A stretch of DNA of 64,000 nt from JBBATK01 sp044228285. GTDB taxonomy: Bacteria; Bacteroidota; Ignavibacteria; Kapaibacteriales; NICIL-2. The notes beneath the pieces are model-generated. The model saw only the letters and a list, made by a program, of their open reading frames with translations. It did no database searches and was not told the DNA's origin. Of the stretch, positions 1 through 8,560 are shown piece after piece. The DNA lies in contig JBGAVD010000005.1 in NCBI GenBank assembly GCA_044228285.1, forward strand, positions 248,001-312,000. The letters are read 5' to 3'. Numbering within the stretch: position 1 is the first letter of the stretch; every line of letters begins with the position of its first letter. The position numbers and the translations under genes were made by a program.

Positions 1-549
1 TTCAACAACATCACCGCGGCTGCCAGACAAAGCATAGTTCCACGCTTTTTCGATATCTGTTGTAGACTTGAGAGTGGATTGTCCTTTTCCCGACGATGAC
101 ATGAGTGGCTTCACGACACAGGGCAAGCCTATCTGCTGAACGGCAAGATTGAACTCTTCAAAAGTAGTTGCATAGGCATAAGGAGCTGTGCGAACACCAA
201 GTTCTTTAGCAGCAAGGTCGCGAATAGCCCGTCGGTTCATTGTGAAGTTAGCAGCCTTAGCACTAGGAACTACTTGAATGCCAGACTTCTCAAACTCATA
301 GAGTTTCTCCGTTCGTATGGCTTCAATCTCTGGGACGATAATGTCGGGTTTGTGTCGTTCAACAACCTCCACAAGAGCATCACCATCCAGCATGGAAAAA
401 ACTTCAAAGCCATCAGCAACCTGCATAGCAGGCGCTCCGGCATACGAGTCTGCCGCAATCACATACTGACCTAGACGTTTTGCCGCGATAACGAATTCCT
501 TGCCCAGTTCACCAGAGCCTAAGAGGAGAATTTTCTTTTGGAATGACAT
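1..549 (-). CDS. purT: PurT, formate-dependent GAR transformylase (5' part; gene runs off the left edge)
   Basis: The first 183 codons are present; the C-terminal half lies outside the window. The product would use formate and ATP to formylate glycinamide ribonucleotide, the third step of purine synthesis, in the cytosol. The N-terminus reads MSFQKKILLLGSGELGKEF, the pre-ATP-grasp nucleotide-binding motif of the family, followed by a PEIEAI motif near residue 70 and the start of the ATP-grasp domain (VVKPLMSSSGKGQS near residue 150). PurK and PurD share the fold, but the GSGELGKE and PEIEAI motifs favour PurT. The start is an ATG 33 bases from the next gene on the same strand. Other purine genes (purS, purQ) lie 5-6 kb away. 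Confidence 0.9.
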   Translation of the reverse strand, partial: MSFQKKILLLGSGELGKEFVIAAKRLGQYVIAADSYAGAPAMQVADGFEVFSMLDGDALVEVVERHKPDIIVPEIEAIRTEKLYEFEKSGIQVVPSAKAANFTMNRRAIRDLAAKELGVRTAPYAYATTFEEFNLAVQQIGLPCVVKPLMSSSGKGQSTLKSTTDIEKAWNYALSGSRGDVVE

Positions 550-582
550 AGGGATTGAGACAATAGTGAAGACGAAACGGAA

Positions 583-1140
583 CTATGGTTGTACTTGGGA
601 GTTGTACTGTCGTCGATACTCTGCAACATAATCCACATAGTTCTGTGCGGATTGTTCAAGTTTTGCACGTTCGTCTGCTCGGAGCTCACGGACTACTTTG
701 CCAGGGACGCCAGCAATGAGAACACCGCCAGGTGGTGTAGAGCCTTCTGGGAGTACAGTTCCTGCAGCTATAAGTGTGTAGGGTTCAATGACGCATCGGT
801 CGAGGATCTTGGCACCCATTCCAACAAGCACAAAATCTTTGATGATACAGCCGTGAAGCACTGCGCTATGACCAACAGTTACATTATTTCCAATGTTCAA
901 ACTGTGTTTCTTATAGGTCACATGCAGCATCGACAGATCTTGAATGTTCGTCCGTTCGCCAATGCGGATAGAGTGAACGTCACCGCGAATCACCACATTG
1001 TACCAAACAGAAGAATATGCACCTATCTCGACATCTCCAAGAATAATTGATCCCGCCGCGTAAAAAACACTAGGGTGAATATTCGGCCTTATTCCTCCAT
1101 ATTCGAAGATCTGACCGCTTTGTCCGCTTTCTTTTTGCAT
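583..1140 (-). CDS. Gamma-carbonic-anhydrase-like hexapeptide-repeat protein (YrdA/PaaY family)
   Basis: A left-handed beta-helix protein with successive hexapeptide repeats (GDVEIGAYSSVWYNVVIRGD, then IRIGERTNIQD and LNIGNNVTVGHSAVLHG). The H of MLHVTYKK and the two H residues of VGHSAVLHG match the metal-binding histidines of gamma-class carbonic anhydrases, so Zn- or Fe-dependent CO2 hydration is possible. Many members of this family have no proven activity, so function is inference. I chose the ATG at 1140 (185 residues) because the family normally starts shortly before the YxGxRPxIHPSxF motif. An in-frame ATG at 1212 would add 24 residues and leave only 17 bases before the divergent gene. 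Follows purT's direction with 33 bases between them. Confidence 0.85.
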   Translation of the reverse strand: MQKESGQSGQIFEYGGIRPNIHPSVFYAAGSIILGDVEIGAYSSVWYNVVIRGDVHSIRIGERTNIQDLSMLHVTYKKHSLNIGNNVTVGHSAVLHGCIIKDFVLVGMGAKILDRCVIEPYTLIAAGTVLPEGSTPPGGVLIAGVPGKVVRELRADERAKLEQSAQNYVDYVAEYRRQYNSQVQP

Positions 1141-1201
1141 ATCATTGTGAGAATTGGACTGCAAAGATATCAAGGAGCTACGCATCACAAGGGTTCGGGC
1201 G

Positions 1202-1209
1202 TATTTTTG
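1202..1209 (+). promoter_or_regulatory. Candidate -7 promoter element TATTTTTG
   Basis: Perfect match to the Bacteroidota housekeeping promoter core TAnnTTTG, placed 20 bases before the ATG of the STAND-like ATPase gene. No convincing TTG element is seen about 19 bases upstream, so this is a weaker case than the promoters noted at 37837, 40522, 56404 and 58658. Confidence 0.35.
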
Positions 1210-1229
1210 CATGAAACTATCGTATACCT

Positions 1230-3392
1230 ATGCTCATCGGACGAACTAAGGAACTCGATCTCATTCTCCAGGAGATCCGTAAACCCGCTACGGCAAATGA
1301 CCTGAAGCGCATTATTGCCGTGCACGGGATGTTTGGCGTAGGGAAGTCAACTCTGCTCAGAGAGGTGATTGCCGAGCTCCAACAAAGCAACATGGTGCAC
1401 GCTGTGTTGTATTCTAATGAAGATGCTCACATAGAGCACCTGCCCGAGTTTATGTATCAGTTGGTGAATTCATTCAGAGCATGCAAAGCAGACGTACCGC
1501 GATACAAGAGCGATGAAACTGACTCACGTTGGATGAGATTCAATGAGATTCAACAGGAGTTAGAACAGACTCGTGCGGCTGCAAAATCCACATCAGAGTC
1601 TGGCACAACTGAGAGCGTAGCACAACTTGTCAAACACCGTAGCGCAGATGAACGCAGGCTGATGACTGATACAGCATCAGTTATTTGTGAGACCTTGATC
1701 GTGGATCTGATGAACACTTTCTATCCGCTAGGTGCATCTGGCGGCGAATCGCAAGTTCCAGCGGCTCACAGTCAAACGAAGATTGTCATTGTTATTGATA
1801 CCTACGAGAAAATGACAGCCGCTTTGAATAGCTGGCTTCTTGAGCACTTCCTTTTGTATTGTTACATAAAACGCTTTGGAGATTTCAGGTCCTACAATTC
1901 ACCCTATCTGTCTCAGGAAGTGTATGTGAGACAGTTTTTTGACATTCGATTTGTGATAGCAGGCCGTGAACCTTTGCGTACAACAGATCCAGAGCGTAGG
2001 TGGGATCGATGGCAGCATACCTTACTTGAACTTGGTTTGCGACAATTCAATCCTGAGAATATTCGAGAGTACTTTGATGAGAACAAATTAGAGTTGCAGA
2101 GTGTTGATGAGGTCATGCATGCAACTGCGGGGATCCCGTACCTTGTGAGTCTTTGGTCTCATGCGCATCGCTTTGATGAGACTCATGCGGATGGTAATCA
2201 GACGATTGCAGCGCACGCTCAAGAGCGAATCTTCTGGTACAAAAGTCCTCAACAAAAAGAGTGGATCAGAACTGCAGCTTTTTGTGATTGGTTTGACGCT
2301 GATCTCCTCCGTTGTTTTCGATCATCACACGATCATTCACAAGAAGCCTATAATTACTTGAGACGCAGCACGGAGCTTTGCCGAGAGTCAACAAGCCACA
2401 AAGCGAAGCTGGAGCTTTTAGCTGTTGTACGTGAGAGCATCCGACACGCTGTTCGACAAGAGTCTCCGGAACTTGCGAAAGAGTACGAACTAGTTGTCAA
2501 GACCTACACTTCAGCAACAGAGTTGCTCTCCAAGTTTGACCAGGACGAGCAGGATGCTTTACGGCACTTAGCCTACCTTCGGTGTTGTGACCTCAGCTCT
2601 ACATTGCGAGAACTCTGGCCGGCTGACCAATCAGTAGTCGAACGCTTAGTTGAACGGTCTCCGAGCTTGTTTGAACAGCACAAAAGAACGATATCTCTCC
2701 AAAGCGATACCCATCAGCTATTGGCTCGCTTCAACTCTATGTACGATAGTAGTAACGACTCTATAACGAAGAGTAGAGTCCATGAGTATTGGCAGAAAAC
2801 AAGCGCTGAACTTCAGGCGGAGTGTAACAGCGCAAAGCTTAATCATGAGAAGGTAGAAAAGGAGATCGTCCGTCTGTCCTCAGAATCAGAGAAAGCTGAG
2901 CTTGATTTGCGCGACGCTCAAAACCAGTGTATGGAGTTGGAGTCCGAGATACGCCCTCTACGTCAAAACACTCCACCGCTGACAACGAATCGTGATGCAG
3001 CTGCTGCACGTATTGCCTTCATTCTTTGTCTTGTCCTCGCTGCCGCCACTGTTTTCTCGCATGAGTGGATGCCGATGTTGCAAGCTCCTCAAGACATGGA
3101 AGAAGCGATTCAAAAAGTACTTCTGGCGTTTGCGATTGGCTTTGCCGCACTTTTCATATTCTTCGTGTCTCGTTCTATGGCCTTACGCCAGCGTCGCCGA
3201 CAACATCAGAAGAACAGAGCGGTATTAGCAGAACTCGATGAACGGTACAGTGCGGCGCGCGAGAAACTCAACGCCTGCCATACTCTTTTTGATGCAAGGA
3301 AGAAGGAACTCGCAATTCAGCGATTGAGAAAAGAAGAGTTAATGAAACGCATCACTCTGTTGGAAGATCAGTTATCAGAGGCTATCGTGTAG
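1230..3392 (+). CDS. Membrane-anchored STAND-like P-loop ATPase, function unknown
   Basis: A 720-residue protein I cannot name. A Walker A motif GMFGVGKST lies at residues 33-41, a Walker B strand IVIVIDTYE near 185-193, and a FVIAGREPL strand near 240 resembling sensor motifs of STAND/AAA-type ATPases. The middle third is helical. Residues about 535-585 look like a coiled coil rich in Glu, Lys and Leu. Two membrane segments follow (about 595-611 and 629-651), then a second coiled coil to the C-terminus. The layout suggests an NTP switch near the N-terminus tethered to the inner membrane, with both ends in the cytoplasm. It stands alone: divergent from the hexapeptide gene and convergent with gatA, 57 bases away. 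Roles in stress signalling, conflict or defence are conceivable, but nothing nearby supports one. Confidence 0.7.
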   Translation: MLIGRTKELDLILQEIRKPATANDLKRIIAVHGMFGVGKSTLLREVIAELQQSNMVHAVLYSNEDAHIEHLPEFMYQLVNSFRACKADVPRYKSDETDSRWMRFNEIQQELEQTRAAAKSTSESGTTESVAQLVKHRSADERRLMTDTASVICETLIVDLMNTFYPLGASGGESQVPAAHSQTKIVIVIDTYEKMTAALNSWLLEHFLLYCYIKRFGDFRSYNSPYLSQEVYVRQFFDIRFVIAGREPLRTTDPERRWDRWQHTLLELGLRQFNPENIREYFDENKLELQSVDEVMHATAGIPYLVSLWSHAHRFDETHADGNQTIAAHAQERIFWYKSPQQKEWIRTAAFCDWFDADLLRCFRSSHDHSQEAYNYLRRSTELCRESTSHKAKLELLAVVRESIRHAVRQESPELAKEYELVVKTYTSATELLSKFDQDEQDALRHLAYLRCCDLSSTLRELWPADQSVVERLVERSPSLFEQHKRTISLQSDTHQLLARFNSMYDSSNDSITKSRVHEYWQKTSAELQAECNSAKLNHEKVEKEIVRLSSESEKAELDLRDAQNQCMELESEIRPLRQNTPPLTTNRDAAAARIAFILCLVLAAATVFSHEWMPMLQAPQDMEEAIQKVLLAFAIGFAALFIFFVSRSMALRQRRRQHQKNRAVLAELDERYSAAREKLNACHTLFDARKKELAIQRLRKEELMKRITLLEDQLSEAIV

Positions 3393-3449
3393 ACTTCGCT
3401 CCATCTGCATGAATATTGATCTCCTTTACGGAAGCCCGGCAAATCGGAC

Positions 3450-4865
3450 CTACACCATGGCGCTCATGAGTCGTTTACTTAGGTTGAGCAAGAGTTCATC
3501 GTTAAAGGCAGCAGCTTGCAGCTGCATGCCAATAGGGAAGCCTCTAGAATCCACCCCGCAAGGGATGCTGATCGCAGGTATACCAGCAAGATTGGCTGAC
3601 ACAGTTAAGAGGTCGTTCAGATACATCTCGATAGGGTTTGCAGACTTCTCACCGCGCTTGAATGCTGTAGCTGGTGTTGTTGGAAGGAACAAGGCTGAAC
3701 AGCTGGAGAATATCTCTTCATAGCCATTCAGAACTAGTCTGCGAGCCTGTTGTCCCTTTTTATAGTATGCATCATAGTAACCACTAGACAGCACGAAGGT
3801 TCCGAGCATGATTCGTCGCTTTACTTCAGCACCAAAACCTTCTGAACGCGTAGCAGCCATGATATCTTCTCCATCACGCTCATCCGCGCGATAACCGTAT
3901 CGCACGCCATCGAATCTTGAGAGGTTCGCTGAAGCTTCGGCAGTTGCGAGAATATAGTACGTTGGTATCCATGCCTCTTTACCAGCAAGGTGCACAGTCT
4001 TTGTTTGAAAACCCATGCCATGAATGGTTTGAATGCACTCTTCATATCGAGCCATCACATCTGGAGAACAACCATCCAGTATCGAAGCATCAAGTATCCC
4101 GATAACGGCTTCATTGTCATGATGCGCAAGAGCACGAGTCGATTGCATTGGAGCAATCTGTGAGCATGTTGCATCTGCAGGATCCGCGCCGCTTATCACA
4201 TCCATTACCAGCGCCATATCTTCTATAGAATGACTGAAAGGACCTATCTGATCCAATGATGACGCAAACGCTACAAGGCCATATCTGGATACACGACCGT
4301 ATGTAGGCTTATAGCCAACTACTCCGCAAAATGCGGCTGGTTGACGAATTGAACCACCAGTATCAGAGCCAAACGAAACGTGAGCGAGTTCAGCTGCAAC
4401 GGCTACTGCTGAACCTCCTGAGGAGCCTCCAGGAACATACTCACTGTCGAGTGGGTGATGAACAGGACCAAATGCTGAGTTCTCATTCGACGAACCCATA
4501 GCAAATTCGTCGCAATTCGTCTTCCCGAGAATAATCGCTCCTGCATCTCGTAGGCGTTGCACGATGGTTGCGTCATACACTGGCTTAAATCCTTCAAGGA
4601 TTTTTGATCCGCAAGTGAGTTGCATCCCTTTAACCGAGATGTTGTCTTTCATGGCCACGACCATTCCTTCAAGCGGTCTTGCTGTATCACTTGCAAAGCG
4701 CAGATCACTTTGTTCTGCTAAGTGCAATGCGCCCGCAGCATCGATCTGCAAGTATGCGTTGAGATCAGAACGTTGTGCAGCATTATCAAGAAAGCGTTGA
4801 ACTTCCTGTACACAGGTCGTGGTGTTAGAGAGTCTGGCTTGACGAAAATGAGAGTAGCTTAGCAT
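3450..4865 (-). CDS. gatA: GatA, Asp-tRNA(Asn)/Glu-tRNA(Gln) amidotransferase subunit A
   Basis: The glutaminase subunit of the tRNA-dependent amidotransferase, which frees ammonia from glutamine for conversion of Glu-tRNA(Gln) or Asp-tRNA(Asn). The amidase signature is complete: the catalytic Lys in VVAMKDNISVKG, the cis-Ser in GGSSGGSAVAVAAE and the nucleophile Ser in FGSDTGGSIRQPAAF. The length (471 residues) is normal for GatA. GatB and GatC are not in this window, so the subunits are encoded apart. It is the last gene of a leftward run that also holds tatA and tatB. A possible promoter core TATCTTCG lies about 35 bases before the start. Confidence 0.95.
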   Translation of the reverse strand: MLSYSHFRQARLSNTTTCVQEVQRFLDNAAQRSDLNAYLQIDAAGALHLAEQSDLRFASDTARPLEGMVVAMKDNISVKGMQLTCGSKILEGFKPVYDATIVQRLRDAGAIILGKTNCDEFAMGSSNENSAFGPVHHPLDSEYVPGGSSGGSAVAVAAELAHVSFGSDTGGSIRQPAAFCGVVGYKPTYGRVSRYGLVAFASSLDQIGPFSHSIEDMALVMDVISGADPADATCSQIAPMQSTRALAHHDNEAVIGILDASILDGCSPDVMARYEECIQTIHGMGFQTKTVHLAGKEAWIPTYYILATAEASANLSRFDGVRYGYRADERDGEDIMAATRSEGFGAEVKRRIMLGTFVLSSGYYDAYYKKGQQARRLVLNGYEEIFSSCSALFLPTTPATAFKRGEKSANPIEMYLNDLLTVSANLAGIPAISIPCGVDSRGFPIGMQLQAAAFNDELLLNLSKRLMSAMV

Positions 4866-5001
4866 AGAGTGCTTGTATGAACGATCTGCGAAGATAGCAA
4901 TGGTTAAGCAGATGGGAAGAAAGCCCGAGGCGTCAAAAGTGACAGTACAAGAATTTGAGGTCTAAAGAGCTAGGTAGGAATTCCCTCACTCCGAACATGT
5001 A

Positions 5002-5526
5002 CTATCGCGTAATAGAACCGGAAGGGGGCTGTATGCGTATTGCAGGAGCAGGGGGCTGCGTTCTACTCAGTGCTTCGGAATCACTGGAATTCTCAGATAG
5101 ACTCTTGGTATCTTCAGGACTAGTCTGCACATCTTGAAAGCGAATTGACTCCTGGGCGTTATCGTGAGATGGGCTAAGCTCCGGCAGGTCGGTGGTCGAG
5201 ATTGAATCGCTTGTCTCATCACCCTTTAGCTCAGAATTCATGCTATAGCCTGTTTCTGAGCTGGCGACAACAAAAGCTTCTGGAAGACTTTCAACAGGAC
5301 TAAGATTTGGCTGCAGTGATCCAGCGATTGGACTTGAACGAGGGCCAACGTGTTCAAGATCGGTTGACAAATCGCGCATATGTTGGGTAAACTCATCCTG
5401 GGCTTGCCGAACTTTACGCATGCCTTTGCCAATCATTGATGCAACTTCAGGAATCTTCTTTGGACCAAACAAGACCAAGATTGCAACAACAATGAGTAAG
5501 AGTTCACCTCCGCCAACATCAAACAT
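5002..5526 (-). CDS. tatB: Twin-arginine translocase TatA/TatB-family protein with long acidic/Ser-rich tail
   Basis: A 174-residue Tat subunit. The N-terminal membrane helix (about residues 5-21, GGELLLIVVAILVLFGPKK) carries Glu8 and is followed by the FGP hinge and the amphipathic helix (IPEVASMIGKGMRKVRQAQ). The remaining 100 residues are low-complexity, rich in Ser, Glu, Asp and Pro. Compared with the short neighbour upstream this one has the long TatB-like tail, so I label it TatB by inference; some FCB bacteria simply encode several TatA-like proteins. It lies 37 bases downstream of tatA. TatC is not in the window. Confidence 0.85.
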   Translation of the reverse strand: MFDVGGGELLLIVVAILVLFGPKKIPEVASMIGKGMRKVRQAQDEFTQHMRDLSTDLEHVGPRSSPIAGSLQPNLSPVESLPEAFVVASSETGYSMNSELKGDETSDSISTTDLPELSPSHDNAQESIRFQDVQTSPEDTKSLSENSSDSEALSRTQPPAPAIRIQPPSGSITR

Positions 5527-5563
5527 AGAAGATATCCAGAATAGAAGGTTGCGCGAATGTCAA

Positions 5564-5746
5564 CTACTTGCTGTCAACTTTGGTGTGGTCAGCAGGACGA
5601 TCTGAGTTCTCATTGCTCGCAGCTTGCTTGAACTCGCGAATGCCGCTTCCAAGACCTTTCATCAATTCGGGAATCTTCTTACCACCAAAAAGGAGTGCAA
5701 TAATGACTCCGATAACTACTAATTCGCCAATACCCATTCCAAACAT
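5564..5746 (-). CDS. tatA: Twin-arginine translocase subunit TatA
   Basis: A 60-residue pore-forming Tat subunit for export of folded proteins. It has one N-terminal membrane helix (GIGELVVIGVIIALLFG), the FGGKKIPEL hinge, an amphipathic helix (MKGLGSGIREFKQA) and a short charged tail. The ATG at 5746 gives the standard TatA N-terminus MFGMGIGEL. An upstream in-frame ATG at 5794 would add 16 residues with no family similarity. It is followed 37 bases later by the TatB-like gene. Confidence 0.92.
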   Translation of the reverse strand: MFGMGIGELVVIGVIIALLFGGKKIPELMKGLGSGIREFKQAASNENSDRPADHTKVDSK

Positions 5747-5865
5747 ATGTACCTCTTCAATAGAGTTGAATAATGAGATCACTTCTTCACGCAAACGGAA
5801 ATCCCGTGTGGGTGGTGTTAGACAATTCGAGCTGTTCGCTCTTAAGAACGCTTGGAAGTGCCAAA

Positions 5866-6564
5866 CTAGCCTTCAACCAAACTATGTACGAGAGAACGAA
5901 AGATCCCGAGACCGTCAGTTCCACCGAGTAGTGGATCGCAAACGCGCTCTGGATGCGGCATCAAGCCAACAACATTACCTTCTCTAGACCGAATTCCCGC
6001 AATATCACGCAAGGAGCCATTGGGGTTAGCGCTTCCGCCAACTTTGCCATCGACATCACAGTAGCGAAAAAGTACTTGGTCGTTCGACTCAAGCTCGTTG
6101 AGTGTCGCCTCATCAGCAAAGTATGAGCCTTCACCGTGTGCAATAGGCATTCGCAAAACTTGGTGTAAAGCGTAAGACGAACTAAAGGGACTTTCGTTGT
6201 TCTCCACGCGCAAGTACACGTCTTTACAAGAGAAAGACTGCTTCTCATTTCGTGCAAGTGCCCCAGGAAGCAAAGCAGCCTCGGTAAGAACTTGAAAACC
6301 ATTGCAAATACCCAATACATAACCGCCACGTTGAGCAAAAGCAACAACTTCCTTCATGATTGGTGAAAAACGGGCTATAGCACCACTGCGGAGATAGTCA
6401 CCGTAAGAGAAACCTCCTGGCAGGATGACACAATCCACATCTCTTGAGATAGATTGTTCTTTGTGCCAGAGGAATTGTGCCTCGCTCCCAAGGTTATGCT
6501 GCACGGCGTACAGCGCATCTCGATCGCAATTAGATCCCGGGAAAACAACAACGGCAAACTTCAC
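5866..6564 (-). CDS. purQ: PurQ, FGAM synthase glutaminase subunit
   Basis: The class I glutamine amidotransferase of formylglycinamidine ribonucleotide synthase, providing ammonia for the fourth purine step. It has the N-terminal FPGSNCDRD motif, VILPGGFSYGDYLR, the nucleophile Cys in LGICNGFQVL (about residue 90) and the His/Glu of GLMPHPER near the C-terminus. Length 232 residues is typical of the separate PurQ found in PurS-PurQ-small PurL systems. Its start overlaps the purS stop by four bases, implying translational coupling. The large subunit purL is outside the window. Confidence 0.96.
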   Translation of the reverse strand: MKFAVVVFPGSNCDRDALYAVQHNLGSEAQFLWHKEQSISRDVDCVILPGGFSYGDYLRSGAIARFSPIMKEVVAFAQRGGYVLGICNGFQVLTEAALLPGALARNEKQSFSCKDVYLRVENNESPFSSSYALHQVLRMPIAHGEGSYFADEATLNELESNDQVLFRYCDVDGKVGGSANPNGSLRDIAGIRSREGNVVGLMPHPERVCDPLLGGTDGLGIFRSLVHSLVEG

Positions 6565-6818
6565 GCAGCCTCCGTGATAGTAATATGGAAATCTTCCATA
6601 ATAGGGTTGGCAATGAGCTTCTCACAAGCTTGCTGTGCTACCGACTTCGCTTCTTCAGCAGTAGGAGCAGCAACCTGGAATTCAACGAATTTGCCCATTC
6701 GCACATTTTGAATCGACTGGAAGTTGATGGAGTGCAAAGCATGCTCAACTGTCTTGCCCTGAACATCCAGGATGCCTGCGCGTAAGGTAATATCTACAGA
6801 TGCTGTAAAGGTCTTCAT
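6561..6818 (-). CDS. purS: PurS, FGAM synthase small structural subunit
   Basis: An 85-residue subunit that bridges PurQ and PurL. The N-terminus MKTFTASVDITLRAGILD and the later QNVRMGKFVEFQV strand are family hallmarks. A longer in-frame reading exists up to 6941, but it would overlap the end of pssA and adds residues unlike any PurS, so I take the ATG at 6818. Its stop overlaps the purQ start. Confidence 0.93.
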   Translation of the reverse strand: MKTFTASVDITLRAGILDVQGKTVEHALHSINFQSIQNVRMGKFVEFQVAAPTAEEAKSVAQQACEKLIANPIMEDFHITITEAA

Positions 6819-6894
6819 GTTGTATTGTTCAAGTAATGAGTAACTGTATGGAGGAGTGGCTATACCACTATGACACTCCCAAGGATGAGATCGT

Positions 6895-7665
6895 TTAACT
6901 AAACTCCTCGTCATCCTCATCATCGTCTTCCAATTCATCATCGAGCTCGTTCCGTTCTTGATACCATTGAACTACCTGCCGCAGTGCTCCAAAAACCATA
7001 TAGGCTAGCATACAGGCAAAAGTTGCGGAACCCTTCGTTGCAATGCTCAGCACGATAGCAGTTACAACAGCAAGAAAGAGAATTGGGTGTTCTTTGAAGC
7101 TACGAGCACTTGGACGAGGCAGATTATCATAACGAATTGTACTGACCATTGCCAAGGCGGTGGCGACTGTTACAAAATTAACGCAGAGTTCTCTGTAGCT
7201 GGGATCGATTTTCTGGTTAAGGAGGAAAAACACCACAAAAGAGACGATCGTCAGTGCTCCGGCAGGAATTGGCATCCCTCGAAAGTACTGTTTGTCCTCA
7301 AGAGATGTCAGTTGCGCGTTGAAACGCGCAAGACGGTACACTCCAGCCATCGCTGGAAGTGACGCGAGGAGCAAGCCCATATTCTGGGCGTGCTGAAAGT
7401 GTACTTGATAGAGAAGAAAGGAAGGGGCCACTCCGAATGAGACCGCGTCGCAGAGTGAATCAAGCTCTACACCAAGCTCACTAGCCGATTTTGTTAATCG
7501 TGCCATGACGCCATCGAGCATGTCGAAAACCGCAGCTAACAGAATGAGCAAAGCACCGTTCGTAAAATCATAGCGACTAAACAGCACAATAGCTGAGAAC
7601 CCGCAAAACAGATTCGCTAGTGTAAAGAAGTTCGGAACAATTGAACGTGTGATGCGCAGTGCCAA
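6895..7665 (-). CDS. pssA: CDP-diacylglycerol-serine O-phosphatidyltransferase
   Basis: A multi-pass inner-membrane enzyme that makes phosphatidylserine from CDP-diacylglycerol and serine. The CDP-alcohol phosphotransferase motif DGx2ARx8Gx3Dx3D is complete (DGVMARLTK through ELDSLCD, about residues 50-72). Several hydrophobic helices follow. The C-terminus is strikingly acidic (ELDDELEDDDEDDEEF), which is not part of the catalytic domain. It lies 15 bases downstream of psd, so the two steps from CDP-diacylglycerol to phosphatidylethanolamine are encoded together. Confidence 0.94.
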   Translation of the reverse strand: MALRITRSIVPNFFTLANLFCGFSAIVLFSRYDFTNGALLILLAAVFDMLDGVMARLTKSASELGVELDSLCDAVSFGVAPSFLLYQVHFQHAQNMGLLLASLPAMAGVYRLARFNAQLTSLEDKQYFRGMPIPAGALTIVSFVVFFLLNQKIDPSYRELCVNFVTVATALAMVSTIRYDNLPRPSARSFKEHPILFLAVVTAIVLSIATKGSATFACMLAYMVFGALRQVVQWYQERNELDDELEDDDEDDEEFS

Positions 7666-7680
7666 AGCAGATTTCCTTCG

Positions 7681-8340
7681 TTACTTTAAGCGTGCAATTA
7701 TGGTCTCAGCTGCTGTGACTTTGTCACCCTCATGAACCAGGATCTCGGTATTCATAGGCACGATCACATCCATACGTGAGCCGAACTTCATCATTCCAAA
7801 ACGATCTCCAGCATGAGCGCTGTCATTGACTTTGGTATCAAACACAATGCGACGTGCCAGGTAACCAGTAATCTGCTTGAAAACGATCTTAGCAGTTCCA
7901 GTATTCAAGCCAAAAACACTACGCTCGTTCAGTTCTGAAGACTTGGGATGCCAGGCGACAAGATAGTCGCCTGCATAGTATTTGGCATATTCGATGAGCC
8001 CAGTTGCTGGATAGCGATTTACGTGCACGTTCAATGGAGACAAGAAGATGCTGATCTGCATAGCCTCCTCATGTAAATACTCCTTCTCGCTTACCTTGGA
8101 AACCTGAACCACTTTACCGTCTGCCGGAGCAACAACGACCTTAGCGTCATTAAGGGCTTCCGCAGCCAGAACTCGCTCGGGATCGCGGAAAAACCATAGC
8201 GATAAACACAGAACAAAAACCCCGACTATACCCAGAGGAATGCTCACTAAGGGTTTGGAAAGGTACCATGCAAGACCTATGAGGGCCAGTGAACTGAGAA
8301 CCAACCAAAGTAGATTATCTATACCGTATTTTGAAAACAT
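7681..8340 (-). CDS. psd: Phosphatidylserine decarboxylase proenzyme
   Basis: Converts phosphatidylserine to phosphatidylethanolamine at the inner membrane. The N-terminal region carries two membrane helices, then FFRDPER, the PADGKV motif and FLSPLNVHVNR. Self-cleavage to give the pyruvoyl group is expected at the Gly-Ser of MKFGSRMD near the C-terminus, so this is the short PSD-A-type form (219 residues). I use the ATG at 8340 (MFSKYGIDNLL); upstream in-frame codons to 8436 do not resemble the family. It heads a leftward run with pssA and is divergent from dnaN. Confidence 0.93.
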   Translation of the reverse strand: MFSKYGIDNLLWLVLSSLALIGLAWYLSKPLVSIPLGIVGVFVLCLSLWFFRDPERVLAAEALNDAKVVVAPADGKVVQVSKVSEKEYLHEEAMQISIFLSPLNVHVNRYPATGLIEYAKYYAGDYLVAWHPKSSELNERSVFGLNTGTAKIVFKQITGYLARRIVFDTKVNDSAHAGDRFGMMKFGSRMDVIVPMNTEILVHEGDKVTAAETIIARLK

Positions 8341-8560
8341 TGAGTTTCTCGAGTGCTGAAGTGAATGCAAGAGCAAAAAAGAGAGACGAGAGTCAAACGT
8401 GGTCAAAACGACTTTGTCCATCCTCCAACCCTCCACATTTTTTCCACAAAGCTGATCGTTACCAAGTCAGGCTCTGGTCAATGTGTATTTTGCAAGCACG
8501 AAGTTAGGAAATAGTCGTTTCCGATTCGCCCTGTTTTTATTTCACCTGTTGTCTGCACCC

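Noticed and set aside
8440..8448. DnaA-box-like TTTTCCACA near dnaN, and TTGTCCACA at 16527
   Set aside because: Single isolated near-matches; dnaA is absent and there is no cluster, so no origin can be claimed.
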